Positions 1 to 8,371 of a DNA stretch of 64,000 nucleotides are shown here, piece after piece. Positions within the stretch are counted from its first letter, which is position 1; every line of letters begins with the position of its first letter. The notes beneath the pieces were generated by a model. The model was not told the DNA's origin and ran no database searches. It saw nothing but the letters and a program-made list of their open reading frames with translations. Location: assembly GCA_023229765.1 (NCBI GenBank), contig JALNYO010000017.1, forward strand, positions 1 to 64,000. The letters are read 5' to 3'. The stretch is from Syntrophales bacterium (GTDB taxonomy: Bacteria; Desulfobacterota; Syntrophia; Syntrophales; UBA5619). The translations under genes and the position numbers were made by a program.

Positions 1-1
1 A

Positions 2-109
2 GTGGCCGCATGGGAAAGAGACCGAAATAACAGTGCCAGAAAAATTAACTGGCAATTTACGACCTCCGATGCTCGGATCAAGCTGAAGCGTCTCTATCCG
101 AAGTTATAG
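2..109 (+). pseudogene. IS630-family transposase, C-terminal end only
   Basis: The reading frame is open from the window edge and encodes the last 35 residues of a DDE transposase of the IS630 group. The characteristic ending, INWQFTTSDARIKLKRLYPK followed by one residue and a stop, is what I recognise. Only the tail is visible, so I cannot say whether the full gene upstream is intact. Confidence 0.7.
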
Positions 110-116
110 GCGTTAC

Positions 117-344
117 ATGGTACTAGGTGTAAAAATAGGGGGCGAGGGTCCTTGGAATAAGAACGCAGCTGAGAGGAAAGCAGGACTCCCCAAGGTTGTT
201 CCTGAGAAATACCTTCGTCCTGCTGACCCCAACATCGATTGGCCAATGTATAGAGAGATGCTTTTCAAACAGGGTGTTAAAGATCCGCCGTTCGAAAAGA
301 ACCCGTACTATTGCGTATACGGGAATACAACAGAAGTACCCTAA
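117..344 (+). CDS. hypothetical protein, 75 aa, possibly a fragment
   Basis: This is a 75-residue frame just after the IS630 transposase end. It is polar and rich in Pro, Lys and aromatic residues (PEKYLRP, FEKNPYYCVYG), with no signal peptide or membrane segment, and I recognise no family. No clear ribosome-binding site precedes the ATG. It may be the tail of a gene cut by the adjacent insertion sequence, or not coding at all. Confidence 0.25.
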   Translation: MVLGVKIGGEGPWNKNAAERKAGLPKVVPEKYLRPADPNIDWPMYREMLFKQGVKDPPFEKNPYYCVYGNTTEVP

Positions 345-439
345 GTGTCCCATATTCGGACACGGTAAGCGAACGGGGAGATAGGGAACAGATTGTTCAG
401 GGTACATGGATAATACTTTTATATTTGGAATAATTGGGG

Positions 440-472
440 GACATAATACAGATTACGGCAGGTCAATTATGA
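440..472 (+). repeat. direct repeat copy 1 (leader of duplicated segment)
   Basis: The segment ACATAATACAGATT, a few variable bases, then GCAGGTCAATTATGAG recurs near 1676-1708. Each copy lies ahead of a copy of the same small gene, so this looks like the boundary of a segmental duplication. Confidence 0.6.
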
Positions 473-594
473 GTGGAAATTGACAGGTTGCCAGACATAA
501 CACATTTGTAGAGTTTCTGCTCTACACCACGCCAAACGGCAGGGTGAAGGTGAAGATTAAAACCAGTGTATTATTGTGGATGAAAACAAAATAG
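469..594 (+). pseudogene. RhuM-family N-terminal remnant
   Basis: In one frame the sequence reads EFLLYTTPNGRVKVKI, which resembles the opening strand of RhuM/virulence-RhuM proteins (usually xLLYQTPDGKxKVxVR). A stop codon follows four codons after the putative ATG and the frame closes soon after the motif, so only a degraded 5' piece remains. It sits between the direct repeat and the small gene at 609. RhuM genes are common in toxin and defence neighbourhoods. Confidence 0.4.
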
Positions 595-608
595 AGGGGG
601 GATGGAAG

Positions 609-893
609 ATGTCAGTCCTGGAAAAGATTAAGATTTTAGAAAGATATGTTGCCATTGATCCGTCCATGATCGATCCGGTCATGGAAATGGCCATCGATAA
701 GCTATTGAAGAGGGAGACCACGCGCATCGGCGACATCCATCTGCGAATCAACGGCCAGATTGCCGATTTCGAAGCAAAATACAAAATGAGTTCGGAAGAT
801 TTCCAAAGTCGCTATGATTCGGGATCTATCGGCGATGACATGGATTTCATTGAGTGGGCGGCAACCCTGGAGATGCGGCAGAAAATTAAATAA
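609..893 (+). CDS. small acidic hypothetical protein, antitoxin-like, 94 aa
   Basis: I chose the ATG preceded by a purine-rich GAGGGGGGATGGAAG stretch and not the upstream in-frame ATG at 576. The product is acidic and mostly helical (IDPSMIDPVMEMAIDKLLKRE), with a C-terminal DFIEWAATLEMRQKIK segment and no membrane segment. A near-identical but broken copy lies at 1705-1995. It sits just ahead of an MNT/HEPN toxin-antitoxin pair, so an antitoxin or accessory role is possible. The family is not one I can name. Confidence 0.6.
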   Translation: MSVLEKIKILERYVAIDPSMIDPVMEMAIDKLLKRETTRIGDIHLRINGQIADFEAKYKMSSEDFQSRYDSGSIGDDMDFIEWAATLEMRQKIK

Positions 894-935
894 GGGATGG
901 AGGAATTGGCCCGGGTTAGTACAAGGGAGGCAATG

Positions 936-1247
936 ATGGAGAAAGAAATATTAAGAAAAGTGAAAGAAGCGGTCCGAGCAATTGAACCGGATGCAGAAAT
1001 TTACCTGTACGGTTCACGGTCGCGTCGTGATGCAAGGAGCGATTCGGACTGGGATTTCCTTGTTCTTGTTGATGGCCTGGTTGACACTCCCCGGACTGAC
1101 CGCATCAGGCACGCTATCTATGAAATCGAATGGGAAACCGGCGAGGTACTGAGTTCCATTGTGAGAAACCGCGTGGATTGGCACGGTTCCAGGTATCAAT
1201 TCATTCCTCTGCGGGTCAATATCGAACGTGAGGGATTGCTGATATGA
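936..1247 (+). CDS. MNT-domain nucleotidyltransferase antitoxin (MntA-like)
   Basis: This is a minimal nucleotidyltransferase of about 103 residues. It carries the canonical GSX10DXD motif: GS followed by RSRRDARSDS and then DWD. In known MntA/HepT pairs this enzyme transfers AMP groups onto the HEPN toxin and neutralises it. The start is set by GGGAGG five bases upstream of the ATG. The stop codon overlaps the ATG of the HEPN gene (ATGA), the usual operon layout for this toxin-antitoxin class. The product is cytoplasmic. The family call is firm; activity against this partner is inferred. Confidence 0.85.
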   Translation: MEKEILRKVKEAVRAIEPDAEIYLYGSRSRRDARSDSDWDFLVLVDGLVDTPRTDRIRHAIYEIEWETGEVLSSIVRNRVDWHGSRYQFIPLRVNIEREGLLI

Positions 1248-1663
1248 ACGATTCTCAAAATGAGCTTATTCGATATCGTCTTGCCAGAGCTGAAGAAACA
1301 TTGGATGAGGCGCGTCTTCTTGCTCAAGGATATCACTGGAATGCTGCGGTAAATCGTCTTTATTATGCATGTTTTTACGCAGTCCTGGCATTGCTCTCCC
1401 AAAGCGATCTATCATCTTCGAAACATTCAGGGGTCAGATCATTATTCACTGTTCATTTCGTCAAAACAGGCAAATTGCCGAAAGAAATGGCCCGGACCTA
1501 CAATGATCTCTTTGAACGTCGTCAAGAGGGCGATTATGACGACTATGTTATTTTCAGCGCCGAAGATGTTCAGTCATGGATCGGCACGGCGGAGTCGTTT
1601 GTCAAGGTTATCAAAGGGTTGATCCATGAAAATTCGACAGAAAATGCAAATGACAGGCAATAA
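1244..1663 (+). CDS. HEPN-domain protein (UPF0332 type), putative toxin
   Basis: This 139-residue helical protein has the HEPN signature AARLY-like region AAVNRLYYACFYAVLALL near residues 34-51. It is translationally coupled to the MNT gene. HEPN toxins of the HepT type act as RNases through an RX4-6H motif. The equivalent C-terminal segment here reads ERRQEGDYDDY and shows no histidine, so the protein may be catalytically altered or belong to the non-canonical UPF0332 branch. The last residues (HENSTENANDRQ) look disordered. The toxin role is inferred from the pairing. Confidence 0.8.
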   Translation: MNDSQNELIRYRLARAEETLDEARLLAQGYHWNAAVNRLYYACFYAVLALLSQSDLSSSKHSGVRSLFTVHFVKTGKLPKEMARTYNDLFERRQEGDYDDYVIFSAEDVQSWIGTAESFVKVIKGLIHENSTENANDRQ

Positions 1664-1675
1664 AAATAATCGGGT

Positions 1676-1708
1676 GACATAATACAGATTTTTGCAGGTC
1701 AATTATGA
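1676..1708 (+). repeat. direct repeat copy 2
   Basis: This is the second copy of the ACATAATACAGATT / GCAGGTCAATTATGAG segment seen at 440-472. Here the ATG in the repeat directly opens the duplicated small gene, without the RhuM remnant in between. Confidence 0.6.
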
Positions 1709-1995
1709 GAAAAAACAAACAGATTGCCACTGATCCGTCCATGATCGATCCGGTTATGGAAATGGCCATTGATAAGCTATTGAAGAGGGAGACCACGCGC
1801 ATCGGCGACATGCATCTGCGAATCAACGGCCAGATTGCCGCTTTCGAAGCAAAATATTAAATGAGCTCGGAAGATTTCCAAAATCGCTATGATTCGGGTT
1901 CTATCGGCGATGACATGGATTTCATTGAGTGGGCGGCAACCCTGGAGATGCGGGAGAAAATTCAACGCCATCCTTCCATGATCCATAGAGGTTGA
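1705..1995 (+). pseudogene. broken duplicate of the small gene at 609
   Basis: The frame repeats the product of the gene at 609 almost residue for residue (IDPSMIDPVMEMAIDKLLKRE versus TDPSMIDPVMEMAIDKLLKR). It has an in-frame TAA after EAKY (1858-1860), and the remainder (MSSEDFQNRYDSGSIGDD) continues in the same frame. The N-terminus differs because the direct repeat supplies the first codons, and the C-terminus runs on into QRHPSMIHRG. It is a duplicated copy inactivated by one substitution; a re-initiated C-terminal half is possible. Confidence 0.7.
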
Positions 1996-1999
1996 TCAC

Positions 2000-2164
2000 G
2001 TGAATGAAAATATCAAACAGTATTTTGATCTTACAACACTGCCGCCGAACAAACACAAGCTGGTCGTCGCTTGGATCGAAATTCATCAAGAAAATTTGCT
2101 TGCCGACTGGAACTTGGCTGTAAACGGCAAGAACCCTTTTCCAATCAAAGGACTTGATCAATGA
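2000..2164 (+). CDS. DUF4160-like short protein (54 aa, GTG start)
   Basis: The 54-residue product contains HKLVVAWIEIHQENLLADW followed by NLAVNGKNPFPIKGL, which matches the C-terminal core of DUF4160 proteins. The usual N-terminal part (about 30 residues) is absent, so this is a naturally short variant or a 5'-truncated gene using a GTG start. Its stop overlaps the ATG of the DUF2442 gene. DUF4160/DUF2442 pairs are recurrent and are often listed among toxin-antitoxin-like modules; no function is established here. Confidence 0.6.
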   Translation: MNENIKQYFDLTTLPPNKHKLVVAWIEIHQENLLADWNLAVNGKNPFPIKGLDQ

Positions 2165-2418
2165 GAATAGTAGAAATTTCTCCACAACCCAATTGGGTAT
2201 TGTCCATCGTTGCAGACGATGGTCGCATTGGCAATTTTGATGTCAGTCCCTATCTGGAGTATGAGGCGTTTGAAACTCTTCAAGATCACACCGAATTTCT
2301 GAAGGTTTTCAATGGCGGATACTTTGTTGAATGGGATTGTGGTGCTGATTTATCAGCCGATACCATTGAGGCTCGATGGCAGGTAGTTGACAAAGCAGCC
2401 CCCCAGACAACTGCCTAA
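2161..2418 (+). CDS. DUF2442 domain-containing protein
   Basis: This 85-residue protein has the DUF2442 pattern: an N-terminal beta strand pair (SPQPNWVLSIVADDGRIGNFDVSPYL) followed by the F..V..GGYFVEWDCGADLSADTIEARW core. The overlap with the preceding gene (ATGA) indicates translational coupling. The product is cytoplasmic and has no known catalytic motif. Members of this family often sit next to DUF4160 partners, as here. Confidence 0.75.
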   Translation: MRIVEISPQPNWVLSIVADDGRIGNFDVSPYLEYEAFETLQDHTEFLKVFNGGYFVEWDCGADLSADTIEARWQVVDKAAPQTTA

Positions 2419-2492
2419 CAACCGCATAAGGCCACCGGGTAATACAACCAAGGAAGAAAATGGTTTGTGGGCGGAAAATGTTTTTCCAATCC

Positions 2493-4892
2493 TCACTTTC
2501 GGGCGTAATAGTTGATCAGGCATCCGGTAAGCAGGATCTCCCGCTCCTCGTTATTCAGCCGGCCGACGGTCAGCGTTATCGGAATCACCGTGCCGTCTTT
2601 CTTCAGGAGTGATGCTTTTAACATATCGGAACTGTTTTTAATTTCCTCACGCACGGCAGGGAGAAAAATCATATCCCCAACAGTCGTTTTTATGCCGCTT
2701 CCTGCCTCGGTTTGAAACGGCAGCATCCCCCAGTTGATAAGATTGCTTCTGTACCTTTTGGTGGCGTATTCGTCAGCCACGTTTGCCCAGCCGCCCAGAA
2801 CCCTCTGGGAGGAGGCGGCCTGTTCCCGCGCGGAGCCGTCGCCGGGTTTCCGGGCAAAAACAAGGCTTCCCAAGCCTGTAACCCGGAGAAAGTCATCCAT
2901 CTTCGCGCCGGGGATTAAAGCCGTGAGCCACGGCTTTACCGCTTCCGCCAGCTCTTCCGGCATTACACCGTCTTCCAGAAAGACCAGTCTTTTGTCTTCA
3001 AGCGCCTTCACCTCAAGTGCGCGCCTTACATAGCCGGGATCCTTTCTCGACAAGGTAAAGGAGGCAAGTTTTAGCGGGTTGGAGCGATAGGATGATGTTT
3101 CCCCGGAGGGAATCAGTTCGTCCGTTGTCGTTACCGGATCATTTATTACCGCGGCGACCTGCAGCAGAAGATTTTCGGGAAGGGCGGACATTTTTGGCCA
3201 ATCGATGATATTGGGGCCAAAGCGGAGCTCGGAATCAGCCATTGGCAGGCCGAAACCCCGGTAAACCCTGTTTTTATAGACGTCCGCGACGAAATTGTAT
3301 TTGCGTCTGTGAATATCGAAGTTTAATTCATCGGCGCCGGTAAGGACGCCGCCGCTCAGCGCTGTCGCCGTGATCGAACGGGCGTCCATCAAGGCGACGG
3401 AGGCCACCTGGCCGTCCTGCGGGTGAGAACCTTCCCGGTAGGGAAAATTCCGCGTTACGTGGCGAATGCTTAGCCCCCCGTTGGACGGAACATCCCCGGC
3501 GCCGAAGCAGGGGCCACAAAAGGCCGTTCTCATCGTGGCGCCGCTTTTCAGTATATTATCCACCAGCCCCTTGCGGGTGAGTTCGAGCAGGATAGGCTGA
3601 CTGGCCGGATAGAAACTCAGCGAAAACTCGCCATTGCCAATTGACCGGTTTTTCAGCAGGTCGGCAGCCCAGGCGATGTTCTCGAAGCTTCCGCCCGCGC
3701 ATCCGCCGATAACCCCTTGTTCAACCTTCAGCTTTCCATCAATTATCTTGTCCAGCAGGCGGTAAGACAGGGCGGGATTTTCTAACTGCTGTTGGGCGGT
3801 TTTTTCCGTTTCCCGCAGGATGTCGGAGAGATTCTCCTTTAATTCCCTAATTGTGTAGGCGTTGCTGGGATGAAAGGGCAGGGCGATCATCGGCTCGACG
3901 GCGGCAAGATCGACGCTGATCAGGCTGTCGTAATAGGCAACCTCGCCCGGCTCAAGCTTCTTGTATTCCTCGGGGCGGCCATGCATCCGAAAATAAGCGG
4001 CCACCTTTTCGTCGGTGCTCCAGATGGTGGAAAGACAGGTTGTTTCCGTGGTCATGACGTCTATGCCGTTGCGGAAATCAATGGAAAGATTCTTGATGCC
4101 GGGGCCGACGAATTCCATAATCCGGTTATTAACAAAACCATTTTTGAAGACGGCCCTGATAATCGCCAGCGCTACGTCCTGCGGCCCTACCCCCGGCCGA
4201 ACCTTTCCCTTGAGCAGTACGGCGACCACCTTCGGCATGGCGATGTTGTATGTCTGGTTCAGAAGCTGCTTCACCAGTTCCGGGCCGCCTTCGCCAATTC
4301 CCATTGTTCCGAGCGCCCCGTATCTGGTGTGGCTGTCCGAACAGAGGATCATCCTGCCGCAGCCGGCCAGTTGCTCCCGGACGTACTGGTGGATGACCGC
4401 CTGGTGGGGAGGGATGAAAGAACCGCCGTATCTCCTGGCGGCGGAAAGGCCGAAGATGTGGTCGTCTTCATTTATCGTTCCGCCGACGGCACAGAGGCTG
4501 TTGTGACAGTTCGTAAGCGCGTAGGGCACAGGAAAGCTTGTCAGCCCGCTGGCCCGGGCGGTCTGGATTATGCCCACATAGGTGATGTCATGGGAGGCCA
4601 TCGCGTCAAAGCGTATTTTTAGATTATTTTGTTCCTTCGCCTGATTATGACTAAGGAGTATGCCATAGGATATCGTTTTTTTCAGGGCTTCTTCCCGGGC
4701 GAGCGATGATGTCTCCCCCTGAATTGGATGACCCATTCCCTTTATATCTTCAGCAGTTATCCAATCTTTATAAGGTATTGCATGAGTGCCGTTTATCAGC
4801 AGCACCCCCTGATTCTGCATTAACTCAACCATTGTTGATCCTTTCCTCAAAACAGTATTATTATGCGCATTTAAAATGAGCTTGTTTTTCAC
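2493..4892 (-). CDS. aconitase-superfamily hydratase (YbhJ-like)
   Basis: This 799-residue protein has the aconitase fold: an N-terminal three-domain body, then a linker and a C-terminal swivel domain (about residues 590-799). An Fe-S cluster-binding segment is visible as CGPCFGAGD, and CSDSHTRYGALGTMGIGEGG matches the conserved substrate and cluster region. The arrangement and length suit the uncharacterised YbhJ-type hydratases better than citrate-cycle aconitase (AcnA/AcnB). The family typically dehydrates and rehydrates hydroxy-carboxylates; the substrate here is unknown. It stands alone on its strand, divergent from the CYTH gene. The long N-terminus (MKNKLILNAHNN) may overstate the start. 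Confidence 0.8.
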   Translation of the reverse strand: MKNKLILNAHNNTVLRKGSTMVELMQNQGVLLINGTHAIPYKDWITAEDIKGMGHPIQGETSSLAREEALKKTISYGILLSHNQAKEQNNLKIRFDAMASHDITYVGIIQTARASGLTSFPVPYALTNCHNSLCAVGGTINEDDHIFGLSAARRYGGSFIPPHQAVIHQYVREQLAGCGRMILCSDSHTRYGALGTMGIGEGGPELVKQLLNQTYNIAMPKVVAVLLKGKVRPGVGPQDVALAIIRAVFKNGFVNNRIMEFVGPGIKNLSIDFRNGIDVMTTETTCLSTIWSTDEKVAAYFRMHGRPEEYKKLEPGEVAYYDSLISVDLAAVEPMIALPFHPSNAYTIRELKENLSDILRETEKTAQQQLENPALSYRLLDKIIDGKLKVEQGVIGGCAGGSFENIAWAADLLKNRSIGNGEFSLSFYPASQPILLELTRKGLVDNILKSGATMRTAFCGPCFGAGDVPSNGGLSIRHVTRNFPYREGSHPQDGQVASVALMDARSITATALSGGVLTGADELNFDIHRRKYNFVADVYKNRVYRGFGLPMADSELRFGPNIIDWPKMSALPENLLLQVAAVINDPVTTTDELIPSGETSSYRSNPLKLASFTLSRKDPGYVRRALEVKALEDKRLVFLEDGVMPEELAEAVKPWLTALIPGAKMDDFLRVTGLGSLVFARKPGDGSAREQAASSQRVLGGWANVADEYATKRYRSNLINWGMLPFQTEAGSGIKTTVGDMIFLPAVREEIKNSSDMLKASLLKKDGTVIPITLTVGRLNNEEREILLTGCLINYYARK

Positions 4893-4979
4893 GGCGGCGG
4901 AGTATAAGGTCTGACAGTTTTCGTGTCAAGAAAAAGGGGAAACAGATTAGCGCATGGATATTGCGGGTGAGGGTATTTT

Positions 4980-5450
4980 ATGGCGGTGGAAATAGAGCGA
5001 AAATTTTTGTTGATAAACGATGAATGGAAAAAGCTCGCTGCGGGAACAAGTTACCGTCAAGGCTACCTGTGCAGCGACAACAAACGGACGGTTCGTGTAA
5101 GAACCGCCGGTGGCCGGGGATATCTGACAGTGAAGGGAAAAACAGTCGGGACGGCCAGGGCCGAATACGAATACGAGATCGCGCTTGCCGATGCCGATGA
5201 AATGCTGGAAAACCTCTGCGACAAGCCGCTCATTGAGAAGCGGCGCTATAAGATTCCGTTTGAAAACCACATTTGGGAGGTGGATGAATTTTTCGGGGAA
5301 AATGAAGGGCTGATTTTAGCAGAAATCGAACTGAAAAGAGAGGATGAGGCGTTTTTGAAACCAACCTGGATTGGGCAGGAGGTTACCGGCGATCATCGCT
5401 ATTATAACGCCAGTCTGAGCAGATATCCATTCAGCAGATGGCAGCCGTAA
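4980..5450 (+). CDS. CYTH-domain protein (triphosphate tunnel metalloenzyme)
   Basis: This 156-residue protein starts with EIERKFLL, the ExExK metal-binding signature of CYTH enzymes. It continues with alternating basic and acidic strands (RVRTAGGRGYLTVKGK, EYEYEI, IEKRRYKIPF, WEVDEFFGENEGLILAEIEL) that line the triphosphate tunnel. Family members hydrolyse inorganic triphosphate or act as class IV adenylate cyclases. The short bacterial form most often behaves as a tripolyphosphatase, which I consider more likely. A GTGAGGG motif lies six bases before the ATG. It is followed 24 bases later by the Fe-S protein gene and may share a transcript with it. Confidence 0.85.
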   Translation: MAVEIERKFLLINDEWKKLAAGTSYRQGYLCSDNKRTVRVRTAGGRGYLTVKGKTVGTARAEYEYEIALADADEMLENLCDKPLIEKRRYKIPFENHIWEVDEFFGENEGLILAEIELKREDEAFLKPTWIGQEVTGDHRYYNASLSRYPFSRWQP

Positions 5451-5474
5451 ACTTTTAAAATTCAGGAGGAGAAA

Positions 5475-6014
5475 ATGGACAATCGGGTATCGGAATCAAA
5501 TAAATTAATTAACGGTTATACCTTGGAATTGCTGGAGCCCGGCTGCAGTCCGGGAGCGGATGAGTGGACCGCCAAAGCCCATCTCGACGACGATATTTCC
5601 GCTTTATTTCCCTATCTGAACGCCAAATTCACCAAAGCCCGTTATTATCCTGATTCCCAGGCCATTGTCTTTGATTATGAAACCAGAAAATGCTCGTTAA
5701 GGGCTCAACTGATTTTGGCCGCCTCTTTTGGCGACAGGACAGAAGCCACTGAATTCATGGAATATCTGATTAAAATGATGAATGATCTTTGGCAAAACAG
5801 AAGCCAGATCGAACCAAGCTATGATAAGAGAGAACCCCCCCGCGCTATGGACATCTTAAAACTTCTGCCGAGGACAAATTGCAAGGAGTGCGGCTCTTTA
5901 ACCTGCATGGCGTTTGCCAATCAACTCAGGGAAGGCAACGAGGATGTGTCAAAATGCACGCAATTATCCGACGAAAACCGTAAAAAGTTGCTGATCCTTC
6001 TGAAAATTGTTTAG
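5475..6014 (+). CDS. protein with C-terminal 4Fe-4S (ACDS-type) domain
   Basis: The C-terminal part (about residues 115-175) carries the Fe-S domain seen in acetyl-CoA decarbonylase/synthase subunits and RnfB: CKECGSLTCMAFANQLREGN followed by a fourth cysteine in VSKCTQL. The N-terminal 110 residues form an alpha/beta domain I do not recognise. A clear AGGAGG lies six bases before the ATG. Stand-alone proteins of this type are common in anaerobic Desulfobacterota and are assumed to carry electrons, but the partner is unknown. It is predicted cytoplasmic. Confidence 0.75.
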   Translation: MDNRVSESNKLINGYTLELLEPGCSPGADEWTAKAHLDDDISALFPYLNAKFTKARYYPDSQAIVFDYETRKCSLRAQLILAASFGDRTEATEFMEYLIKMMNDLWQNRSQIEPSYDKREPPRAMDILKLLPRTNCKECGSLTCMAFANQLREGNEDVSKCTQLSDENRKKLLILLKIV

Positions 6015-6018
6015 ATTC

Positions 6019-6048
6019 AAAAAAACTCTTCCCCTGTTTACAGGGAGT
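6019..6048 (-). terminator. putative intrinsic terminator of thrC
   Basis: On the minus strand a hairpin with CCCTG/CAGGG at its core is followed by seven T residues, about 60 bases beyond the thrC stop. A run of A on the plus strand could let it act for the Fe-S gene too, but that side has no T tract. Confidence 0.5.
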
Positions 6049-6107
6049 GATTGGGACTCATTGCCGGGGCGCAGGCCGAGCAAATTGCTGTAAAGCCGAG
6101 GGGAAGA

Positions 6108-7499
6108 TCAAAATTCGCTTTTCAGGCGTTTTGTTAAATATTTTTTGAAATCATCGTAGGCCGCGGATAAAGGCGTCGGCTCTCCGGTTCTTTTGTCAAC
6201 GTCCTTCATGCTCTGGGGAAGCTCGGGAACAATGCCCAGCAGTTTTTCTATTTCATCGGGGAATTTCGCCGGATGGGCAGTCTCCAGGCTTACGCACAGA
6301 GGTTTGTCGCCGTACATCTCGAGATATATCTCCAAGCCGCGCCAGCCTACGGCGCCGTGCGGTTCGAGAACCACTTTATACTGGTCATAAACCCTTTTAA
6401 TGGTCTTTCTGGTTTCCCGATCGGAGATGCTGACCGAATAGATGTTTTTTCTCATTTCCTCCACGTTCGGAAGGCGATGCACAATGCCGTTTCGATCCAC
6501 GGTTCCTCCGTACAACTCAAAAAAACGGGCAAGATTGCTGGGATGGCCGACATTCATTGCGTTTGAGATGCAGGCAAGTGAAGGTGATACCTTTTCATAA
6601 ACGCCCGTGTCCAAAAACCGGGGAAATTCGTCATTTTCGTTGGTTGGCATAACCAGTTTTTCGACAGGAAGACCCATCCGCCGTGCAAACTCACAGCCAA
6701 GGGCGTTGCCGAAGTTGCCAGAAGGCACGGAGAAAACCGCCGGTTCCCCCTCGCGTGAAAGCTGTGCCCACGCCCAGACGTAATAGACGATCTGAGGAAG
6801 TATCCTGCCGAAGTTTATGGAGTTTGCAGAGGTAAGATGGAATGATTCCAGGTCAGGATCGGAGAAGGCCTGTTTTACAAGATTCTGGCAGTCGTCGAAT
6901 TTCCCATCCATGGACAGCGCCCTGACATTGCTGCCGATCGTGTCCAACTGCCTTTTTTGTCGGCCGCTGACCTCATTGCGCGGATAGAGAATAGTGACAT
7001 CTATTCCCGCAACTCCCTTAAAAGCCTCGCCCACAGCGCTTCCCGTATCTCCGGACGTGGCGACCAGAACGTTCAGTATTTTGCCGGGATCGCGCATGGA
7101 ACTCATCAGGCGGGCCATCATCCGGGCGGCAAAGTCCTTGAAGGAGGCAGTCGGCCCCTGATCGAGGCGCATGACGTATTTACGGGCGAAGACGTTTTCC
7201 AGGGGAAGCGGGTAGTTATAGGATTCATCGATTATCCGGCGCAGCCTTTCTTCACTGATTTCCTGGGAAAGGAAGGCCTGCGCTACAAGCATGGCCGCCT
7301 CCGGGTAGGGCTTTCCTTTCAGATTCCTGAACTGCTCAAGCGGAACCGAGGGAATAAGCTCCGGCATAAAGAGCCCCTGATCGGGGGCCTGTCCCATCAG
7401 CAGCGCCTCCCGGAAGGAAACTGTCCCCTTGAACGGGACAATCCCCGGTTGATTGTCAAGATTTCGGTTGGTGCTGTAGTAACTCAAAGCCTCCGGCAT
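6108..7499 (-). CDS. thrC: threonine synthase
   Basis: This PLP enzyme converts O-phosphohomoserine to threonine in the aspartate-family pathway. The 463-residue length and N-terminus (YYSTNRN, then FREALLMGQAPDQGLFMPE) are typical of the longer bacterial/yeast-type ThrC. The PLP lysine is Lys121 in TASFKDFAARMMARL. SGDTGSAVGEAF and SVPSGNFGNALG form the cofactor phosphate and substrate loops. I chose the ATG six bases after a TGAGG motif in preference to an upstream TTG. It is a single-gene transcript next to pyrF on the same strand, with a hairpin terminator downstream. Confidence 0.95.
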   Translation of the reverse strand: MPEALSYYSTNRNLDNQPGIVPFKGTVSFREALLMGQAPDQGLFMPELIPSVPLEQFRNLKGKPYPEAAMLVAQAFLSQEISEERLRRIIDESYNYPLPLENVFARKYVMRLDQGPTASFKDFAARMMARLMSSMRDPGKILNVLVATSGDTGSAVGEAFKGVAGIDVTILYPRNEVSGRQKRQLDTIGSNVRALSMDGKFDDCQNLVKQAFSDPDLESFHLTSANSINFGRILPQIVYYVWAWAQLSREGEPAVFSVPSGNFGNALGCEFARRMGLPVEKLVMPTNENDEFPRFLDTGVYEKVSPSLACISNAMNVGHPSNLARFFELYGGTVDRNGIVHRLPNVEEMRKNIYSVSISDRETRKTIKRVYDQYKVVLEPHGAVGWRGLEIYLEMYGDKPLCVSLETAHPAKFPDEIEKLLGIVPELPQSMKDVDKRTGEPTPLSAAYDDFKKYLTKRLKSEF

Positions 7500-7592
7500 A
7501 AAAAACCTCAAGATAAAAGTTAAGAATCAAAAAAACTCCAGGGCAGTTTTTTGAAGTATGGAAAAACCGTTATCAGAATTCAAAGTCAACTT

Positions 7593-8270
7593 TTACTGAA
7601 TCTCTGAATGTAATCGTTTTATTGAGACCATAATATTGTCGGACATGGTTATCGGACGGCCGACCACGATGTAATCGGCGTCTATCTGGACAGCCTCCTT
7701 CACAGTGGCAATGCGCACCTGATCATGGCGATCCTGATACCAGGAGGGTCTGATTCCCGTGCAGATCTTCTTTATGGGATTATCCCGCACAAACGCCATG
7801 TCTCTGACGGAACCGACTATGTATTCGTACTTGTTCATCAGGGCAATATCGGAGAACTCTCTGACGATATTTTCGTGCGTCTTATCGTAAATCCACCTTA
7901 TTTCGAGATCGGTAAACGACGTTAATGCGGTAACGCCCGCCAAGTAATGGAGGATGCCTTTGTTTTCCGGCCGGAAGTTTGAGGAACAATGGATGGTGAT
8001 AATATCAGCGCCCGCCAGGACAAGCTTGTTTATGCTGTTTTCCATTGTCGAGGGGATGTCATGAAGTTTGACATCGGCCATGGTTGCCAGTTTAAAATCA
8101 TTTTTGAGCGAGGCGATGATCTTCGCAGCATCACCGCTGTAGAGCATGTCGTTTATTTTGACTCCCCAGATCATTCCAGCTTCACGCGCTTCAGCCAAAA
8201 GCGAGAGGATGCCCTTATTCCTTGCCTGTTCAAAGCCTATATTATCCATGGCCACAATTAGTTTTGTCAT
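7593..8270 (-). CDS. pyrF: orotidine 5'-phosphate decarboxylase
   Basis: This is the last enzyme of UMP synthesis, decarboxylating OMP. The 225-residue product begins LIVAMDN, contains the catalytic DxKxxD (Asp66, Lys68, Asp71 in ADVKLHD), and ends with the phosphate-binding ADYIVVGRPI segment. The ATG preceded by GAGGAGGG is clearly the start; a longer in-frame extension upstream is untranslated leader. The segment between pyrF and the flavin reductase gene contains stacked hairpins, one with a T-run on this strand, which suggests attenuation control. Confidence 0.9.
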   Translation of the reverse strand: MTKLIVAMDNIGFEQARNKGILSLLAEAREAGMIWGVKINDMLYSGDAAKIIASLKNDFKLATMADVKLHDIPSTMENSINKLVLAGADIITIHCSSNFRPENKGILHYLAGVTALTSFTDLEIRWIYDKTHENIVREFSDIALMNKYEYIVGSVRDMAFVRDNPIKKICTGIRPSWYQDRHDQVRIATVKEAVQIDADYIVVGRPITMSDNIMVSIKRLHSEIQ

Positions 8271-8371
8271 AGCAGAACCCTCCTCATTTTTTAACATTGA
8301 CGCCGCAAGGCAAATGTCATCACCGTTTAAGTTTACGAAAGGGACGAATATAAACCCCGAACTTGTAAAAC

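Noticed and set aside
2493..4892. Citrate-cycle aconitase (acnA/acnB) for the large hydratase
   Set aside because: Only the general aconitase pattern is present. The length and segment order fit the YbhJ-like branch better, so no acn symbol was given.
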